A stretch of 64,000 nucleotides of DNA from assembly GCA_022563775.1 (NCBI GenBank), contig JADFMS010000001.1, forward strand, positions 1 to 64,000, given 5' to 3'. The DNA comes from Fidelibacterota bacterium (GTDB taxonomy: Bacteria > Marinisomatota > SORT01). Under the pieces are notes generated by a model that saw nothing but the letters and a program-made list of their open reading frames with translations, searched no databases and was not told the origin of the DNA. The translations under genes were made by a program, and so were the position numbers. Shown here piece after piece: positions 17,220-26,940 of this stretch; position 1 is the stretch's first letter, and each line of letters starts with the position of its first letter.

Positions 17220-17976
17220 TCATTCCTTCAAACAGGCGTAAACAGTTTTGGGTAGTCAGATCGGAAACTTCCTCATATGAAACCTCTCTCAATTCGGCTA
17301 TCCTCTTTGCTATAATTTCGACATAAGCGGGTTCATTTCTCTTGCCTCTATGTGGCGCCGGTGTCATATACGGTCCGTCAGTTTCCACAAGCAACCGGTC
17401 ATCAGGCACCATTTTTATGACGTTTTCAAGTTCCTTTATCCCGAATGTGGCAATACCGGTAAAACCAAGATAAAAGCCCATAGACAAAAGCTTTTCAGCG
17501 AATCCAACACTTCCCGTATAACAGTGTATCACTCCGTTAAAATAATCTCCGGCTCTAAGACAATTCTCCATTTCTTCATCGGAATCTCTGTTATGAATTA
17601 TCATAGGTAAGTTCTTCTCTTTTGCTAATTTGATCTGAGCGTTGAAAATTGATAGCTGCGATTCTACCTCGGAATAATTCTTGTTGAAATCCAATCCTAT
17701 CTCTCCGATTGCAACGACAACGTCTTCTGATAAAAGGACACTCAGTGAATCCAAATAACCGTTAGGAGCAGAGTCCGAATCATGCGGATGGACACCTGCC
17801 GCCGCATAAACTCCACCATGATTTTGGGCAATTTCGATGCAGTTTTTACTTGATTCAACTGTAGTACCGGGTGTGAGCAACTTATTTACGCCTGCCTCTT
17901 TGGCGCGAAGCAGAAGCTCGTCTAAATCTTGCGAGTAGACTCCTGAGTCCAGATGTATATGAGAATCTATCAGCAT
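17203..17976 (-). CDS. TatD-family metal-dependent deoxyribonuclease
   Basis: 257 residues, a TIM-barrel metallohydrolase. Metal ligands appear in order: DSHIHLD at the N-terminus, AIGEIGLDF, IHNRDS, VIHCYTGS and ETDGPYMTP. Family members act as 3'-5' DNases or RNases in repair and tRNA turnover, and some as D-aminoacyl-tRNA-type hydrolases. It follows metG by 27 bp and overlaps rsmA, the metG-tatD-rsmA order common in bacteria. Either TatD or YcfH naming would be acceptable. Confidence 0.93.
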   Translation of the reverse strand: MLIDSHIHLDSGVYSQDLDELLLRAKEAGVNKLLTPGTTVESSKNCIEIAQNHGGVYAAAGVHPHDSDSAPNGYLDSLSVLLSEDVVVAIGEIGLDFNKNYSEVESQLSIFNAQIKLAKEKNLPMIIHNRDSDEEMENCLRAGDYFNGVIHCYTGSVGFAEKLLSMGFYLGFTGIATFGIKELENVIKMVPDDRLLVETDGPYMTPAPHRGKRNEPAYVEIIAKRIAELREVSYEEVSDLTTQNCLRLFEGMNDNNG

Positions 17977-18003
17977 TAATTAGAGGATTTAGATGTTACT
18001 ACT

Positions 18004-19677
18004 TTAAGAACCGTTCAATTTCCGCTCTTGCTCTTCTATCTGTTCATCTTCTATCTTCTCAAATAACAGTTCGGGAGTGTTTAGACCATGACCTGCTTTC
18101 AGATCGTTAACTCCTGCTTGCTCCCAGTTGAGAGTTTCAGATAAGTTCAAAATGTTCCAAATTTTTTCTGATGTGAACGGAATTATCGGAGCGGCAATAA
18201 CCGCAAGAGTCTTGATAGATTGTAAACTTATGTTCAATGTTGTCGCGCATCTCTCATCATCGCTTTTTCGCGTAACCCACGGTTCATTTTCGTTAAAGTA
18301 TTTGTTTCCTGCCCTTGCGAGATCCATCATATGTTTGACGGCATCTCTGACCTTAAATCTGCTGAAAGCCTCTCCTGTCTTTAAAACGGCTTCTTCAATA
18401 TGTGACAACAACACTCCGTCACTTTCATTTAGCTCCGATTGCACCGGCACCTTGCCGTCAAAATACTTATGAACGAATGACAGAGTTCGATGAACGAAAT
18501 TTCCCAGGATATCAGCGAGCTCATTATTATTTTTAGATTGAAAATCCGCCCAACTGAAATCCGTATCTTTTCCTTCCGGCGCATTAGCGGCAAGGATGTA
18601 TCGCAGCGGATCGGGAGGGAATGCCTCAAGATATTCATGCAGCCAAACCGCATGATTTCTGCTGGTGGACAATTTGCTGCCTTTCAAGTTAAGAAATTCG
18701 TTTGCCGGAATAGCATCTTCAAGTACATAACCGCCGTAACCCATCAACATCGCCGGAAACATAAGAGCATGGAAATAGATATTATCCTTTCCTATAAAAT
18801 GAATTAAACGGCTGTCTTCACTCTTCCAATATTTTTCCCATAATGATGGATCGCCCTTTTTCTCCGCCCATTCCTTTGTCGCCGATATGTACCCTAACAC
18901 GGCTTCGAACCACACATATATTTTCTTTCCTTCAGCTTCTTCCAATGGAACCGGTATCCCCCAATCAAGATCCCGCGTTACAGCCCGTTCTTCCAAACCT
19001 TCATCCAACCATCCCTTACAGTAGTTGATGACATTATTTTTCCAATCTTTTCGCGTATCGATGAATTCCTTTAGGCTATCCTGAAATTCATTGAATTTCA
19101 TATACCAATGTGTAGTTTTTCTTAAGACGGGTGTCTTACCGCTGAGCTGACTAATGGGGTTTTTCAGCTCCACCGCTTCATACCACTTTCCGCAAACTTC
19201 ACATTGGTCACCCTTAGCGCCTTCATGCCCGCATTCCGGACAGTCGCCCGTAACGTATCTGTCAGGCAGGAACATGTTCTTTTCGGGATCATACCATTGC
19301 TCCGATTCGCGTTTTACAAGATAATCTTTTTCCAAGAATTTCAGAAAGAAATCCTGCGCTGTCTCCGTATGAATAGGATTTGATGTACGCGAAAAATTAT
19401 CGAAACTAATCCCCAATTTTTCAAAGCTATCTTTTATTAACGGGTAGAAATGATCGACAACATCCTGAGGAGATTTACCCTCCTTTTCGGCGGAAATGGT
19501 TATCGGAACTCCGTATTCATCCGTACCGCAGATATAAACAATATCGTCACCTTTAAGTCGACTGTACCGGACGAAGATATCGCCCGGCAGATATGCTCCT
19601 GCGATTTGACCGATGTGTAGAGGACCGTTTGCGTACGGAAGCGCGGATGTCACTAAGGTTCTTTTGAATTCCCCCAT
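18004..19677 (-). CDS. metG: Methionyl-tRNA synthetase, short form
   Basis: 557 residues, class I synthetase charging tRNA-Met. HIGQ (21-24) is the HIGH motif and KLSTS (335-339) the KMSKS motif. A zinc knuckle is formed by C146, C149, C159 and C162 in the connecting insert. The helical anticodon-binding domain follows, but there is no C-terminal Trbp111-like tRNA-binding domain, so it is expected to be monomeric. It lies 4 bp after ricT and upstream of tatD. Confidence 0.97.
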   Translation of the reverse strand: MGEFKRTLVTSALPYANGPLHIGQIAGAYLPGDIFVRYSRLKGDDIVYICGTDEYGVPITISAEKEGKSPQDVVDHFYPLIKDSFEKLGISFDNFSRTSNPIHTETAQDFFLKFLEKDYLVKRESEQWYDPEKNMFLPDRYVTGDCPECGHEGAKGDQCEVCGKWYEAVELKNPISQLSGKTPVLRKTTHWYMKFNEFQDSLKEFIDTRKDWKNNVINYCKGWLDEGLEERAVTRDLDWGIPVPLEEAEGKKIYVWFEAVLGYISATKEWAEKKGDPSLWEKYWKSEDSRLIHFIGKDNIYFHALMFPAMLMGYGGYVLEDAIPANEFLNLKGSKLSTSRNHAVWLHEYLEAFPPDPLRYILAANAPEGKDTDFSWADFQSKNNNELADILGNFVHRTLSFVHKYFDGKVPVQSELNESDGVLLSHIEEAVLKTGEAFSRFKVRDAVKHMMDLARAGNKYFNENEPWVTRKSDDERCATTLNISLQSIKTLAVIAAPIIPFTSEKIWNILNLSETLNWEQAGVNDLKAGHGLNTPELLFEKIEDEQIEEQERKLNGS

Positions 19678-19681
19678 TGAT

Positions 19682-20497
19682 CTAATTGGCGCTCACTGCT
19701 GAGAATTTACTGTTAAATTCATCAATCTTAACAGCCTCCCACTCTTCAGTTGGATATCTTATGTAAATAAGTTCACGAAAAATATCGACTTTTGCCACCT
19801 CTACTACTCCTTTGTCAGATCTGATCTTAGTTCCTACTTTCGGGAAATGATTCATCGCATCGCTATAAAAATCGTGCTCAAATCGAAGGCAGCATTTCAA
19901 TCGTCCGCAAACTCCCGCAAGCCGTGACGGATTTATCGGTAACGCCTGTACTTTAGCCATCTGAGTATTTATCGGCTCAAATTTCGGCATCCATGATGAG
20001 CAGCAAAGCCTTAGACCGCAAACACCGCATCCGTCATGACGTTTCGCTTCGTCTCTCGGACCTATTTGCCTTAGTTCGATTCGGGTTCTGTACTCACCGG
20101 CAAGAGTCTTCACCAATTCCCTGAAATCAATACGTTCATCCGCAGTAAAATAGAATGTAAGTTTTTTTCCGTCTATCTGATATTCAACATCCGTTATCTT
20201 CATGTCAAGCCCGTGCTTTTGTACTTTTTTCAAACTGTTCTCATAGGCTTTAACCTCCCGTTCCCGATTTTTATGAAGCTTTTTTATGTCCTCAGCGCTG
20301 CCTTTTCTAAGGATGCTACGATTTTTTTTAACAAGCTTTTTATCTATGCTGAGATTTCTTTGAGTAATTACGCCCATATTTTCGCCCTTTTCCACCTCAA
20401 CCACGGCATAATCCCCGATTGCGAACGGTAATTCAAGAGCGTTATGGTAAAATTCTCTCCGAGAGCCTTTAAACATTATACTAACGACGTTATCCAA
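19682..20497 (-). CDS. PSP1-domain protein, RicT/YaaT-like
   Basis: 271 residues. The PSP1 core includes HDGCGVCGLRLCCSSW and AGVCGRLKCCLRFE, whose clustered cysteines match RicT, part of the Fe-S-binding Ric complex that affects RNase Y-dependent mRNA processing in Bacillus. Whether RicA and RicF partners exist cannot be judged here. The start is TTG at 20497, with AGAAGG eight bases upstream. holB lies 5 bp before it, the same holB-ricT order as in Firmicutes. Confidence 0.88.
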   Translation of the reverse strand: MDNVVSIMFKGSRREFYHNALELPFAIGDYAVVEVEKGENMGVITQRNLSIDKKLVKKNRSILRKGSAEDIKKLHKNREREVKAYENSLKKVQKHGLDMKITDVEYQIDGKKLTFYFTADERIDFRELVKTLAGEYRTRIELRQIGPRDEAKRHDGCGVCGLRLCCSSWMPKFEPINTQMAKVQALPINPSRLAGVCGRLKCCLRFEHDFYSDAMNHFPKVGTKIRSDKGVVEVAKVDIFRELIYIRYPTEEWEAVKIDEFNSKFSAVSAN

Positions 20498-20502
20498 GAC
20501 TG

Positions 20503-21597
20503 CTACCTTCTCTCCCCCTTATCATCGCTCAACTTCAAGAGCATGCGTGATTCAAACACCAATGCGGAAAAAATCATTGGAATATATATATTTCTCCCCA
20601 CCAAATCAATTGCTTTGTCAAATTGCTCTGCTATTTTTGAGCCGGTAATTCGAGATATATCGGCAATCCCGCCTCCTAAAATTAATCTTAGAGCTATTTG
20701 GAAAATATCCGCCAATTTTTCCTTACCCTCTGATGACAGTTCCGTCAACTTTCGATTCACGGAGACAATATCTGAGGCTAACCCGGATCTGATGGCTGCC
20801 ACCAATTCATCAGCAATTGCTGACCGTTCTTCAAATTCCCCTTCTTCCAACAACTTTAAAGCTTTTGAGATATCACCCTCAACAATCTTTGCAATAGTTC
20901 TTGCCTCTTCCGCCGGTTTTCCGAAACTAACGAGTTTCTCCGTAACTTGGTCATCTGTTAGTCCTTTTAGCTTAATTTCCTGACAACGTGAGCGAATTGT
21001 GGGGATCAAAGAATTTGGTTTGGATGTTGTCAGAAATATAAATGTATCCGAAGGAGGCTCTTCTAACAATTTTAAGAATGAGTTTGCAGACTCATCGTTC
21101 ATCATCTCCATCCTTGACAGAATGATAACCTTTTTACCCGGTTCAGCGCTTTTAAGATAGGCATTCTCTCTAAGATGGCGAATAGTGTCTATTCTTATAA
21201 ATTTCGCCTTTGGAATTTCTATCCTGTGGTACGGATTTTCCGCTTTTTTTGTCATCTCAAACTGAATTATCTCTAAAACCTCTTCGCTCAAACCATAAAG
21301 CGGATCGGCGGATTTGTTTTTGGAATCGCTTCTACTTTTCCCCCCGGGTAACGGAAACACAAATTGCACGTTAGGGTGCTCAAGCGAGCTGATACGCCTG
21401 CAAGATGAACAGCTTCCGCAAGCGCCGCTTTCTTCTTCGGGACAATTCAACAATTTTGCCATCTCGAGGGCAAGAAATTCTTTTCCTGAACCTGAGGGTC
21501 CTGAAATAAGAATAGCGTGAGCAAGTATCTCTTTCTTCCAAGCGTCCGAAAGAAATTTTGTCCACTTTTCTTGCCCTATAATATCATCGAATGCCAT
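20503..21597 (-). CDS. holB: DNA polymerase III delta' subunit (clamp-loader ATPase)
   Basis: 364 residues, AAA+ clamp-loader fold. The P-loop is GPSGSGKE; a zinc module with CGSCSSCRR follows, and FLKLLEEPPSDTFIFLTTS plus TIRSRCQEIKL supply the sensor 1 region. It belongs to the complex that loads the sliding clamp. An intact P-loop and Cys module are more like DnaX than E. coli delta', but the short length and position before ricT favour HolB. It lies 2 bp after the envC-like gene. Confidence 0.9.
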   Translation of the reverse strand: MAFDDIIGQEKWTKFLSDAWKKEILAHAILISGPSGSGKEFLALEMAKLLNCPEEESGACGSCSSCRRISSLEHPNVQFVFPLPGGKSRSDSKNKSADPLYGLSEEVLEIIQFEMTKKAENPYHRIEIPKAKFIRIDTIRHLRENAYLKSAEPGKKVIILSRMEMMNDESANSFLKLLEEPPSDTFIFLTTSKPNSLIPTIRSRCQEIKLKGLTDDQVTEKLVSFGKPAEEARTIAKIVEGDISKALKLLEEGEFEERSAIADELVAAIRSGLASDIVSVNRKLTELSSEGKEKLADIFQIALRLILGGGIADISRITGSKIAEQFDKAIDLVGRNIYIPMIFSALVFESRMLLKLSDDKGERR

Positions 21598-21599
21598 CG

Positions 21600-22832
21600 C
21601 TAAAGAGCCTTTTTAAGCCAAAGTAAGGGATTTTGTTTCTCCCGGTTGTGCCAGATCTCGAAATGTAATGCGGAACCTTCAAGCGATCCCGTTACCCCTA
21701 CTGAAGCGATCCTTTGACCGGTCGAAACCGTTTCAGTGGGTGTAACAAAAATTTCAGAAAGGTGGGTATACACCGAGTAATACCCATTTCCGTGATCGAT
21801 AATCAGTGTGTTTCCAAATCCTCTTATCCATGTAATGCTTGTGACCCTTCCCGTCAACACGGAAACAACTTCCGTTCCCTCTTTTACGGAGATATCAATT
21901 CCGGTATTTTCTGTGATAGTCTTTAACGTTGGATGCTTTCTCCTTCCGAATCGCGAGGTGACTTTTCCTACCGTCGGCCATACGAGATTCCCCTTAAAAC
22001 TTGCAAAATCTGCATCTATTACAAGATCTTCAATGGATATATTTCTGCGACGAGCCAGCTCTTCGAATCGTTTTCGTTCATCTTCAAGAGCGATTATTAT
22101 TGATTCCACCTGTTTGGCAGCCTCTTCCTTATCTTTCACTATCTGTCGTAATGAACTTTTATCTTGTCTTACTTTCCGAAGCAGGTTCTTTCTATCTCTC
22201 CTGCTCTTACTGAAATTCTTTTTCTCTTTTACTTTTTCATCAATGATCTTTTCCCGCTTGTTTATCTCTTGAATCAACCTTATCTCCCTTATCTTCAGGT
22301 CAGTAATAGCCCCGTTTATGGAGCTGCTCAGTTTTCTGTCGTAGTCATTGATTATTTTCAGATATTTCATGCGGTAGAAAAATTGACTGACACTCGCGGA
22401 TGTGAGTAATAACTCAAAATCACTGTACGTGCCGGATTTAAACATCTGAACGGCTCGTTTTGAAAACCTGCGCTTCAATCTTTTGAGATAAGCGTTTGAA
22501 GCTGTTATAACCTTTCTAGATTCGGCAACTTCTACATCTCTTTGTTCTATCTCCTGGTCGAGTCTCGACAGATATCTCGTCGTATAATCCAACTGTTTGT
22601 TCAGGTTCGATATCTGTTTGACAACACTGAGTTCGGTAGATTCTTTCTGTTTTATCTCCTTCTTGAGGTCCTCTATTATAGTTTTGAGATCGTCCAGCTC
22701 TTCCCCGCGGTTATATATCTTCTCCTTGATATCGGAAGGCGATTGCGCGTTAAGAATGTCATCCCCTGTTGTCATAAGGATTATAGCTGCCGAGAAACAG
22801 AATCTGAATATATTATCACAGCATAAATTCAT
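21600..22832 (-). CDS. EnvC-like LytM (M23) protein, catalytically degenerate
   Basis: 410 residues: signal peptide (about 1-30), long coiled coil (about 34-260) and a C-terminal LytM domain from FGRRKHPTL to the end. In active M23 enzymes zinc is held by HxxxD and HxH. Here the first His is Asn (NTGID) and the first His of HxH is Ala (SALHFE), so two zinc-site positions are lost. That is the pattern of EnvC-type activators, which switch on periplasmic amidases at the septum instead of cutting murein themselves. No amidase gene is in the window. It is the first gene of the operon ending at the terminator near 15.1 kb. Confidence 0.88.
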   Translation of the reverse strand: MNLCCDNIFRFCFSAAIILMTTGDDILNAQSPSDIKEKIYNRGEELDDLKTIIEDLKKEIKQKESTELSVVKQISNLNKQLDYTTRYLSRLDQEIEQRDVEVAESRKVITASNAYLKRLKRRFSKRAVQMFKSGTYSDFELLLTSASVSQFFYRMKYLKIINDYDRKLSSSINGAITDLKIREIRLIQEINKREKIIDEKVKEKKNFSKSRRDRKNLLRKVRQDKSSLRQIVKDKEEAAKQVESIIIALEDERKRFEELARRRNISIEDLVIDADFASFKGNLVWPTVGKVTSRFGRRKHPTLKTITENTGIDISVKEGTEVVSVLTGRVTSITWIRGFGNTLIIDHGNGYYSVYTHLSEIFVTPTETVSTGQRIASVGVTGSLEGSALHFEIWHNREKQNPLLWLKKAL

Positions 22833-22941
22833 ACGATTTTAAGTTAATCCCGAACCAATTGAGTTTCAATTGAATTTAGACCTCTTTCAATCAGAAAATA
22901 TCATTCACAGACTGTGACGATATCACTCTACCCATTTTCGC

Positions 22942-22970
22942 TTGACATCAAAAGCCACGCCGGGTATTAT
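22942..22970 (+). promoter_or_regulatory. Consensus sigma70-like promoter for the cNMP-binding/permease pair
   Basis: TTGACA (22942-22947), 17-bp spacer, TATTAT (22965-22970). Transcription would begin near 22977, followed by SD GGAGG (22985-22989) before the ATG at 23000. Confidence 0.85.
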
Positions 22971-22999
22971 ATATTCTTCTTACTGGAGGATAGTTCAAG

Positions 23000-23548
23000 A
23001 TGAGTAGTGATTCAATTTGGAGTAACATTTTTAACAACCGTAAAGGTGAATCGAAAGCGGCAACCGCCATACGAAGCGTTCCCATTTTTGAACAACTTTC
23101 AAATAAAGAGTTATCAGCTGTTGAAAAACTCGTTCATACTCGCACATATGTTACTGACGAAACAATTTTCAGTGAAAAGGACCCCGGTGGCGGGATGTAT
23201 ATCGTCATGGAGGGCATCGTCTCTATCATCAAGAATCATGGCGGAACACACGAAAAAAAACTCGTAACTCTTGAACACGGCGATTTCTTCGGTGAGATAG
23301 CGCTTCTTGACGAGTCACCCCGAACAGCTACTGCGGTTAGTTTAGGAGATTCCAAGATTCTTGGCTTTTACCGTACTGACCTTTATGAACTCGTCGAGCG
23401 GCGTCCGAAGCTTGCAATAAAGATAATCGTCAACTTGGCTCGAGTTGTCAGCGAACGATTACGGCATTCGAATTCCCAGGCTCAGGAACTGCGGGAACAA
23501 TTGGCAAGTTACGAGGTGAAACAAGGCAAAGACGAATCTTCCGCATGA
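23000..23548 (+). CDS. Cyclic-nucleotide-binding domain protein
   Basis: 182 residues containing one CAP-effector-type domain (about 28-150). The phosphate-binding cassette FFGEIALLDESPRTATA (96-112) retains the Gly-Glu and Arg that hold cyclic nucleotides. There is no DNA-binding domain: the last 30 residues are a predicted amphipathic helix. It might therefore act through protein contact. Its stop overlaps the permease start (ATGA), so the two are coupled and may work as sensor and transporter; that link is inference. SD GGAGG lies ten bases upstream. Confidence 0.88.
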   Translation: MSSDSIWSNIFNNRKGESKAATAIRSVPIFEQLSNKELSAVEKLVHTRTYVTDETIFSEKDPGGGMYIVMEGIVSIIKNHGGTHEKKLVTLEHGDFFGEIALLDESPRTATAVSLGDSKILGFYRTDLYELVERRPKLAIKIIVNLARVVSERLRHSNSQAQELREQLASYEVKQGKDESSA

Positions 23549-24600
23549 TTCAAAGTTCCACAACCCAGCAATCGGTATTACGATACACCACTCGTCTCAT
23601 AATCACGCTTGGAATCATAGCAGCGCTATTCTATTTCCTCCCCCGTGTGGAAGATATACTGATTATTTTTCTCATCTCGCTCTTATTTTATTCGCTGTTG
23701 GTACCGCTTGTGAACAATTTAGAGAGCAAAGGAATTCCTCGCGCGTTTTCCATAATCATAGTATTTCTAATCGGATTTCTCATTGCCGGAATGGCTCTTA
23801 AATTTATTATTCCGCCTATCATAAATGAAGCAAAATCGTTACAGGAAACCATAACTCAACAGGGACCTGAAAAGGTATTCCAAAATATCAGTGATTTTAT
23901 CGAATCCCGATTTCCAATGCTCGATACTCAGATGATAACTGAAAAACTTGGGAGTTATCTCTCTTCAACACTTTCCAAGGGTGTTAGTGTGGTTCTCGGC
24001 TTTGTTTCCGCTTTCACTTATTTATTGGTAATACTTTTCATGACTTTCTTTTTCCTTAAAGACCAACGGATAATAAAGAAAAATCTAATAGGGATGGTTC
24101 CGAACAGATTCTTCGAAATGTCCCTCGTAATGGTTTACAGAATTGAAAATCAACTTGGTAGTTATATTCGTGGTGTACTGATAGACGGACTTTTCGTTGC
24201 TATTTTAAGTTCTATCGGGCTTTATATGATCGGTCTTCCTTTCTTTTACTTTGTCGGTATAATCGCGGGTCTGACAAATATGATCCCTTATATGGGACCT
24301 CTGATAGGAGCAACTGTGGCTATAATAGTTGCGCTTATGAGCAATCCGGAAAGCCTTATGATAATTGCCAAGATAGCCGCCGTCTTCGCAATCGTGCAGT
24401 TGGTAGATAACGTATTGATAACTCCGGTAGTAGTGTCAAACGCTGTTGACCTTCACCCGCTCGTAGTTATGTTAGTGGTTCTTATCGGTGGAAGTTTGCT
24501 CGGAATAACAGGACTGATATTCGCCATCCCACTAACGAGCATAATCAAGGTTGTCGTAGAAGAATTGGTCAAAGGGCTTAAAAGCTACAGGATCGTCTGA
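23545..24600 (+). CDS. AI-2E family (PerM-type) membrane transporter
   Basis: 351 residues with about eight hydrophobic segments and the family's PYMGPLIGA and NVLITPVVVS motifs. A soluble segment of roughly 90 residues sits between TM3 and TM4. Members include the autoinducer-2 exporter TqsA and sodium-proton antiporters, so the substrate is open. It overlaps the cyclic-nucleotide-binding gene by 4 bp and converges on the next gene with only 4 bp between stops; no terminator is visible there. Confidence 0.9.
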   Translation: MIQSSTTQQSVLRYTTRLIITLGIIAALFYFLPRVEDILIIFLISLLFYSLLVPLVNNLESKGIPRAFSIIIVFLIGFLIAGMALKFIIPPIINEAKSLQETITQQGPEKVFQNISDFIESRFPMLDTQMITEKLGSYLSSTLSKGVSVVLGFVSAFTYLLVILFMTFFFLKDQRIIKKNLIGMVPNRFFEMSLVMVYRIENQLGSYIRGVLIDGLFVAILSSIGLYMIGLPFFYFVGIIAGLTNMIPYMGPLIGATVAIIVALMSNPESLMIIAKIAAVFAIVQLVDNVLITPVVVSNAVDLHPLVVMLVVLIGGSLLGITGLIFAIPLTSIIKVVVEELVKGLKSYRIV

Positions 24601-24604
24601 TTTC

Positions 24605-26296
24605 TTAAAACTCTGCTGTCTCCCAGCTGTGTAATCTGTTTTCCGCGAAATAAAGGTAATAATACTTACTCCTTGTGATTAGATATACCCATAGCTCATA
24701 TTTCTTGGGCGCGTCCGCAGCATAATATTTGTAATCAGGCATCCCCCAGAGTCGAAGAACCTTCCCCTTGTCGGCTCCCGCTATTAATCTGTCCGCTAAG
24801 TGTTTTTTGTTCTGTGCTACAATCTCCGAGTGTCTTTTCTTAGACTCGCTGATTTTTTCTTTGGCAATCGCATCTTCAACATAAGCTATCTGGAGATCAG
24901 CAGTTTTTCTAAGATTGTCATTATATTTAGCAGCCCTTTCAAAAGAATCCTTAGCGTATATATAGGAGTTTCTATTTAACGCCTCTACTCCCTCTTCAAA
25001 AAGAACCCGTGCCATTTTACTATAAACCACGTCAACTTGCGGCTTCAGACTAGGATTCATTTCTATCACCCGAATAAGCAATGCTTCTGCCGCCCGAATG
25101 TTATCCGCTTCTAATTTTCGCTCCGCTTTTGTAAGTAGCATTTGCGAAGTGGCTATTCTGACTGCATCTGAAAGACTCGTATCGATAAATTCCGCTTGAA
25201 GAAACCATCGTTCAGAATTACCAAAATCCCAATCTGAATGACTATTCAGACCGTTCTCAAAATATTGCAGCGCTATCTCTTCCCTTTTTTCCGATACCCT
25301 TTTTTCGAGATTGAAATCCCATGTGTTGAGCTGATCTATTCCGGCGTATAAGAGTAACGCTTCATCTAAGTTGTCATCTTCTTGGGCATCTAAAGCATTT
25401 TCGAACATCTCGCCCGGAATGTGTTTGTCGGATTCGATAATTTGTTGCCGAGCTCTCCCGGCATTGGCATGATTCGGGTGAAATTTCAGAAATTTCAGGT
25501 ACTGTGCTCGGGCATCAATATATTTCCCCTTCTTATAATAGTTCTCCGCTAAATCGCCTGAAGTTTTTCTACCCCCAAACAACATCCCGAGAGTAACTGT
25601 TGCCCCAAAATGTGAAAGATCTATCTCATTGATGCCTGAAACATCTTGAGGATCATCGAGCTCTGTAATACGCAGATCGGTGAATTTAAATTCGAATCCT
25701 ATACCAATTCGTGAAGATGCGTCGCTTGCGAGGAGCAGCTGCATTCCGAGAGCAATTCCAAGCGGATTTGAAGTGCCGCTCAAATATGAAGAACCCTCTC
25801 TGCTTCGATATAGATCCGCTTTTGCGTATCCATAGCTTATTTGCCCGTAAAGAAGCAGCCTGCTTCCAATCGTATAGTTTAAAGTTTCGTTCAGATTGAA
25901 TTCAAACACCCTGGGAGATAACGCAGGCGTTCCTTTAAACTCCGCTGATAATCCCGGATTGGCAGGTAATAATGGGAATTCTAAAGCTGTTATATAATTT
26001 ATGGAGAATCCTGTCTGTAGATCAAACATATTCTGTTTCCAAAAATACCGGGTGAAATTGAATTTTACGAAATCAAGAGTGTACACCGTAGCCAATCTCG
26101 AGCTGCTAATTCCTATTTGTTTTTCCGTTGAGGAGTGATTGAACAGTTCGACACCCGCTTTCAGATCAAATATCGTCATACTTAACGGAGTCATATATTT
26201 ATATTGCTTAAATCCAGCGAATTGTCCCTCTGCCGATGATGTCTGAAGAACAATAACTGACAGTGTCAGACAGATAATATGTTTGAAATTCATCAT
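24605..26296 (-). CDS. Exported TPR protein with beta-rich N-terminal region
   Basis: About 563 residues. I choose the ATG at 26296, which begins directly with a signal peptide (MMNFKHIICLTLSVIVLQ). An in-frame ATG at 26344 would add 16 residues before it. Residues about 30-220 look like outer-membrane beta strands (aromatic-rich, LLLYGQISYGYAKADLY). From about 230 to 520 helical repeats resemble TPRs (YYKKGKYIDARAQYLKFLKF). The C-terminus (RLWGMPDYKYY, YYYLYFAENRLHSWE) resembles the GLPDxxxF-type domain seen in Bacteroidetes-like envelope proteins. I do not recognise a named family. No clear SD precedes the start. Confidence 0.75.
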   Translation of the reverse strand: MMNFKHIICLTLSVIVLQTSSAEGQFAGFKQYKYMTPLSMTIFDLKAGVELFNHSSTEKQIGISSSRLATVYTLDFVKFNFTRYFWKQNMFDLQTGFSINYITALEFPLLPANPGLSAEFKGTPALSPRVFEFNLNETLNYTIGSRLLLYGQISYGYAKADLYRSREGSSYLSGTSNPLGIALGMQLLLASDASSRIGIGFEFKFTDLRITELDDPQDVSGINEIDLSHFGATVTLGMLFGGRKTSGDLAENYYKKGKYIDARAQYLKFLKFHPNHANAGRARQQIIESDKHIPGEMFENALDAQEDDNLDEALLLYAGIDQLNTWDFNLEKRVSEKREEIALQYFENGLNSHSDWDFGNSERWFLQAEFIDTSLSDAVRIATSQMLLTKAERKLEADNIRAAEALLIRVIEMNPSLKPQVDVVYSKMARVLFEEGVEALNRNSYIYAKDSFERAAKYNDNLRKTADLQIAYVEDAIAKEKISESKKRHSEIVAQNKKHLADRLIAGADKGKVLRLWGMPDYKYYAADAPKKYELWVYLITRSKYYYLYFAENRLHSWETAEF

Positions 26297-26437
26297 AATG
26301 TAATAATATATGGACGTATGTTTAATAATATCAACATATAACACAATTATTTCAACTTTTCTCCTAACATCCTTGATTTAATCTAACTAAACAGATATCT
26401 TGATTTATCGGGAAGGTGACCTTTAAGAAGGATTGTA

Positions 26438-26938
26438 TTGGAATTACTGATCGGAATAATTTTTTGGATAGTACTCGTAACCGGTATTGTACTGACGCTG
26501 TTCGGTATTCCGGGAACCTTCATAATAGCTTCAGCTGCGCTGCTTTACTCTCTGTTCACTGATTTTTCAGGGATCAGTTGGGTATTGATATTTTTGCTCT
26601 TCGCAATAGCCATACTACTCGAATTTCTTGAGTTCTCCCTGTCAGGTTATATGGCAAATCGATTCGGCGGTTCAAAACTTTCCATCGTCGGAGCGATTCT
26701 TGGCGGTTTGATTGGGGCTATTTGGGGTACGGCTATATTGCCAGTCATTGGTACTCTCATAGGAGCGTTCATAGGCGCTTTCGGCGGAGCATTCATCGGA
26801 GAATACTTTATTTCACGTGACCTTGAGAGAGCCTTGCTTGCCGGTATAGGCGCATTCTTAGGCGCTGTTGGAGGTAAAACAATGAAAACTGTCACTGCAG
26901 TAGCGATGGTTGTAACTATAGGATTTTACTTCTTTTAA
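26438..26938 (+). CDS. DUF456 family membrane protein
   Basis: 166 residues, nearly all hydrophobic, with Gly-rich helices (GAFIGAFGGAFIGEY) typical of DUF456. The family opens with a helix ending in a GIPGT motif, seen here as LFGIPGTF. Function is unknown in all organisms known to me. The start is TTG at 26438, supported by AAGAAGGA upstream. It is first in the plus-strand series running to YjbQ, 2 bp before the DUF4159 gene. Confidence 0.85.
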   Translation: MELLIGIIFWIVLVTGIVLTLFGIPGTFIIASAALLYSLFTDFSGISWVLIFLLFAIAILLEFLEFSLSGYMANRFGGSKLSIVGAILGGLIGAIWGTAILPVIGTLIGAFIGAFGGAFIGEYFISRDLERALLAGIGAFLGAVGGKTMKTVTAVAMVVTIGFYFF

Positions 26939-26940
26939 AT

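Noticed and set aside
22857..22871. AATTGA-GTT-TCAATT as an FNR/CRP-like site next to the cNMP-binding gene.
   Set aside because: Spacing between half-sites is too short for the FNR/CRP consensus; it is AT-rich and likely chance.
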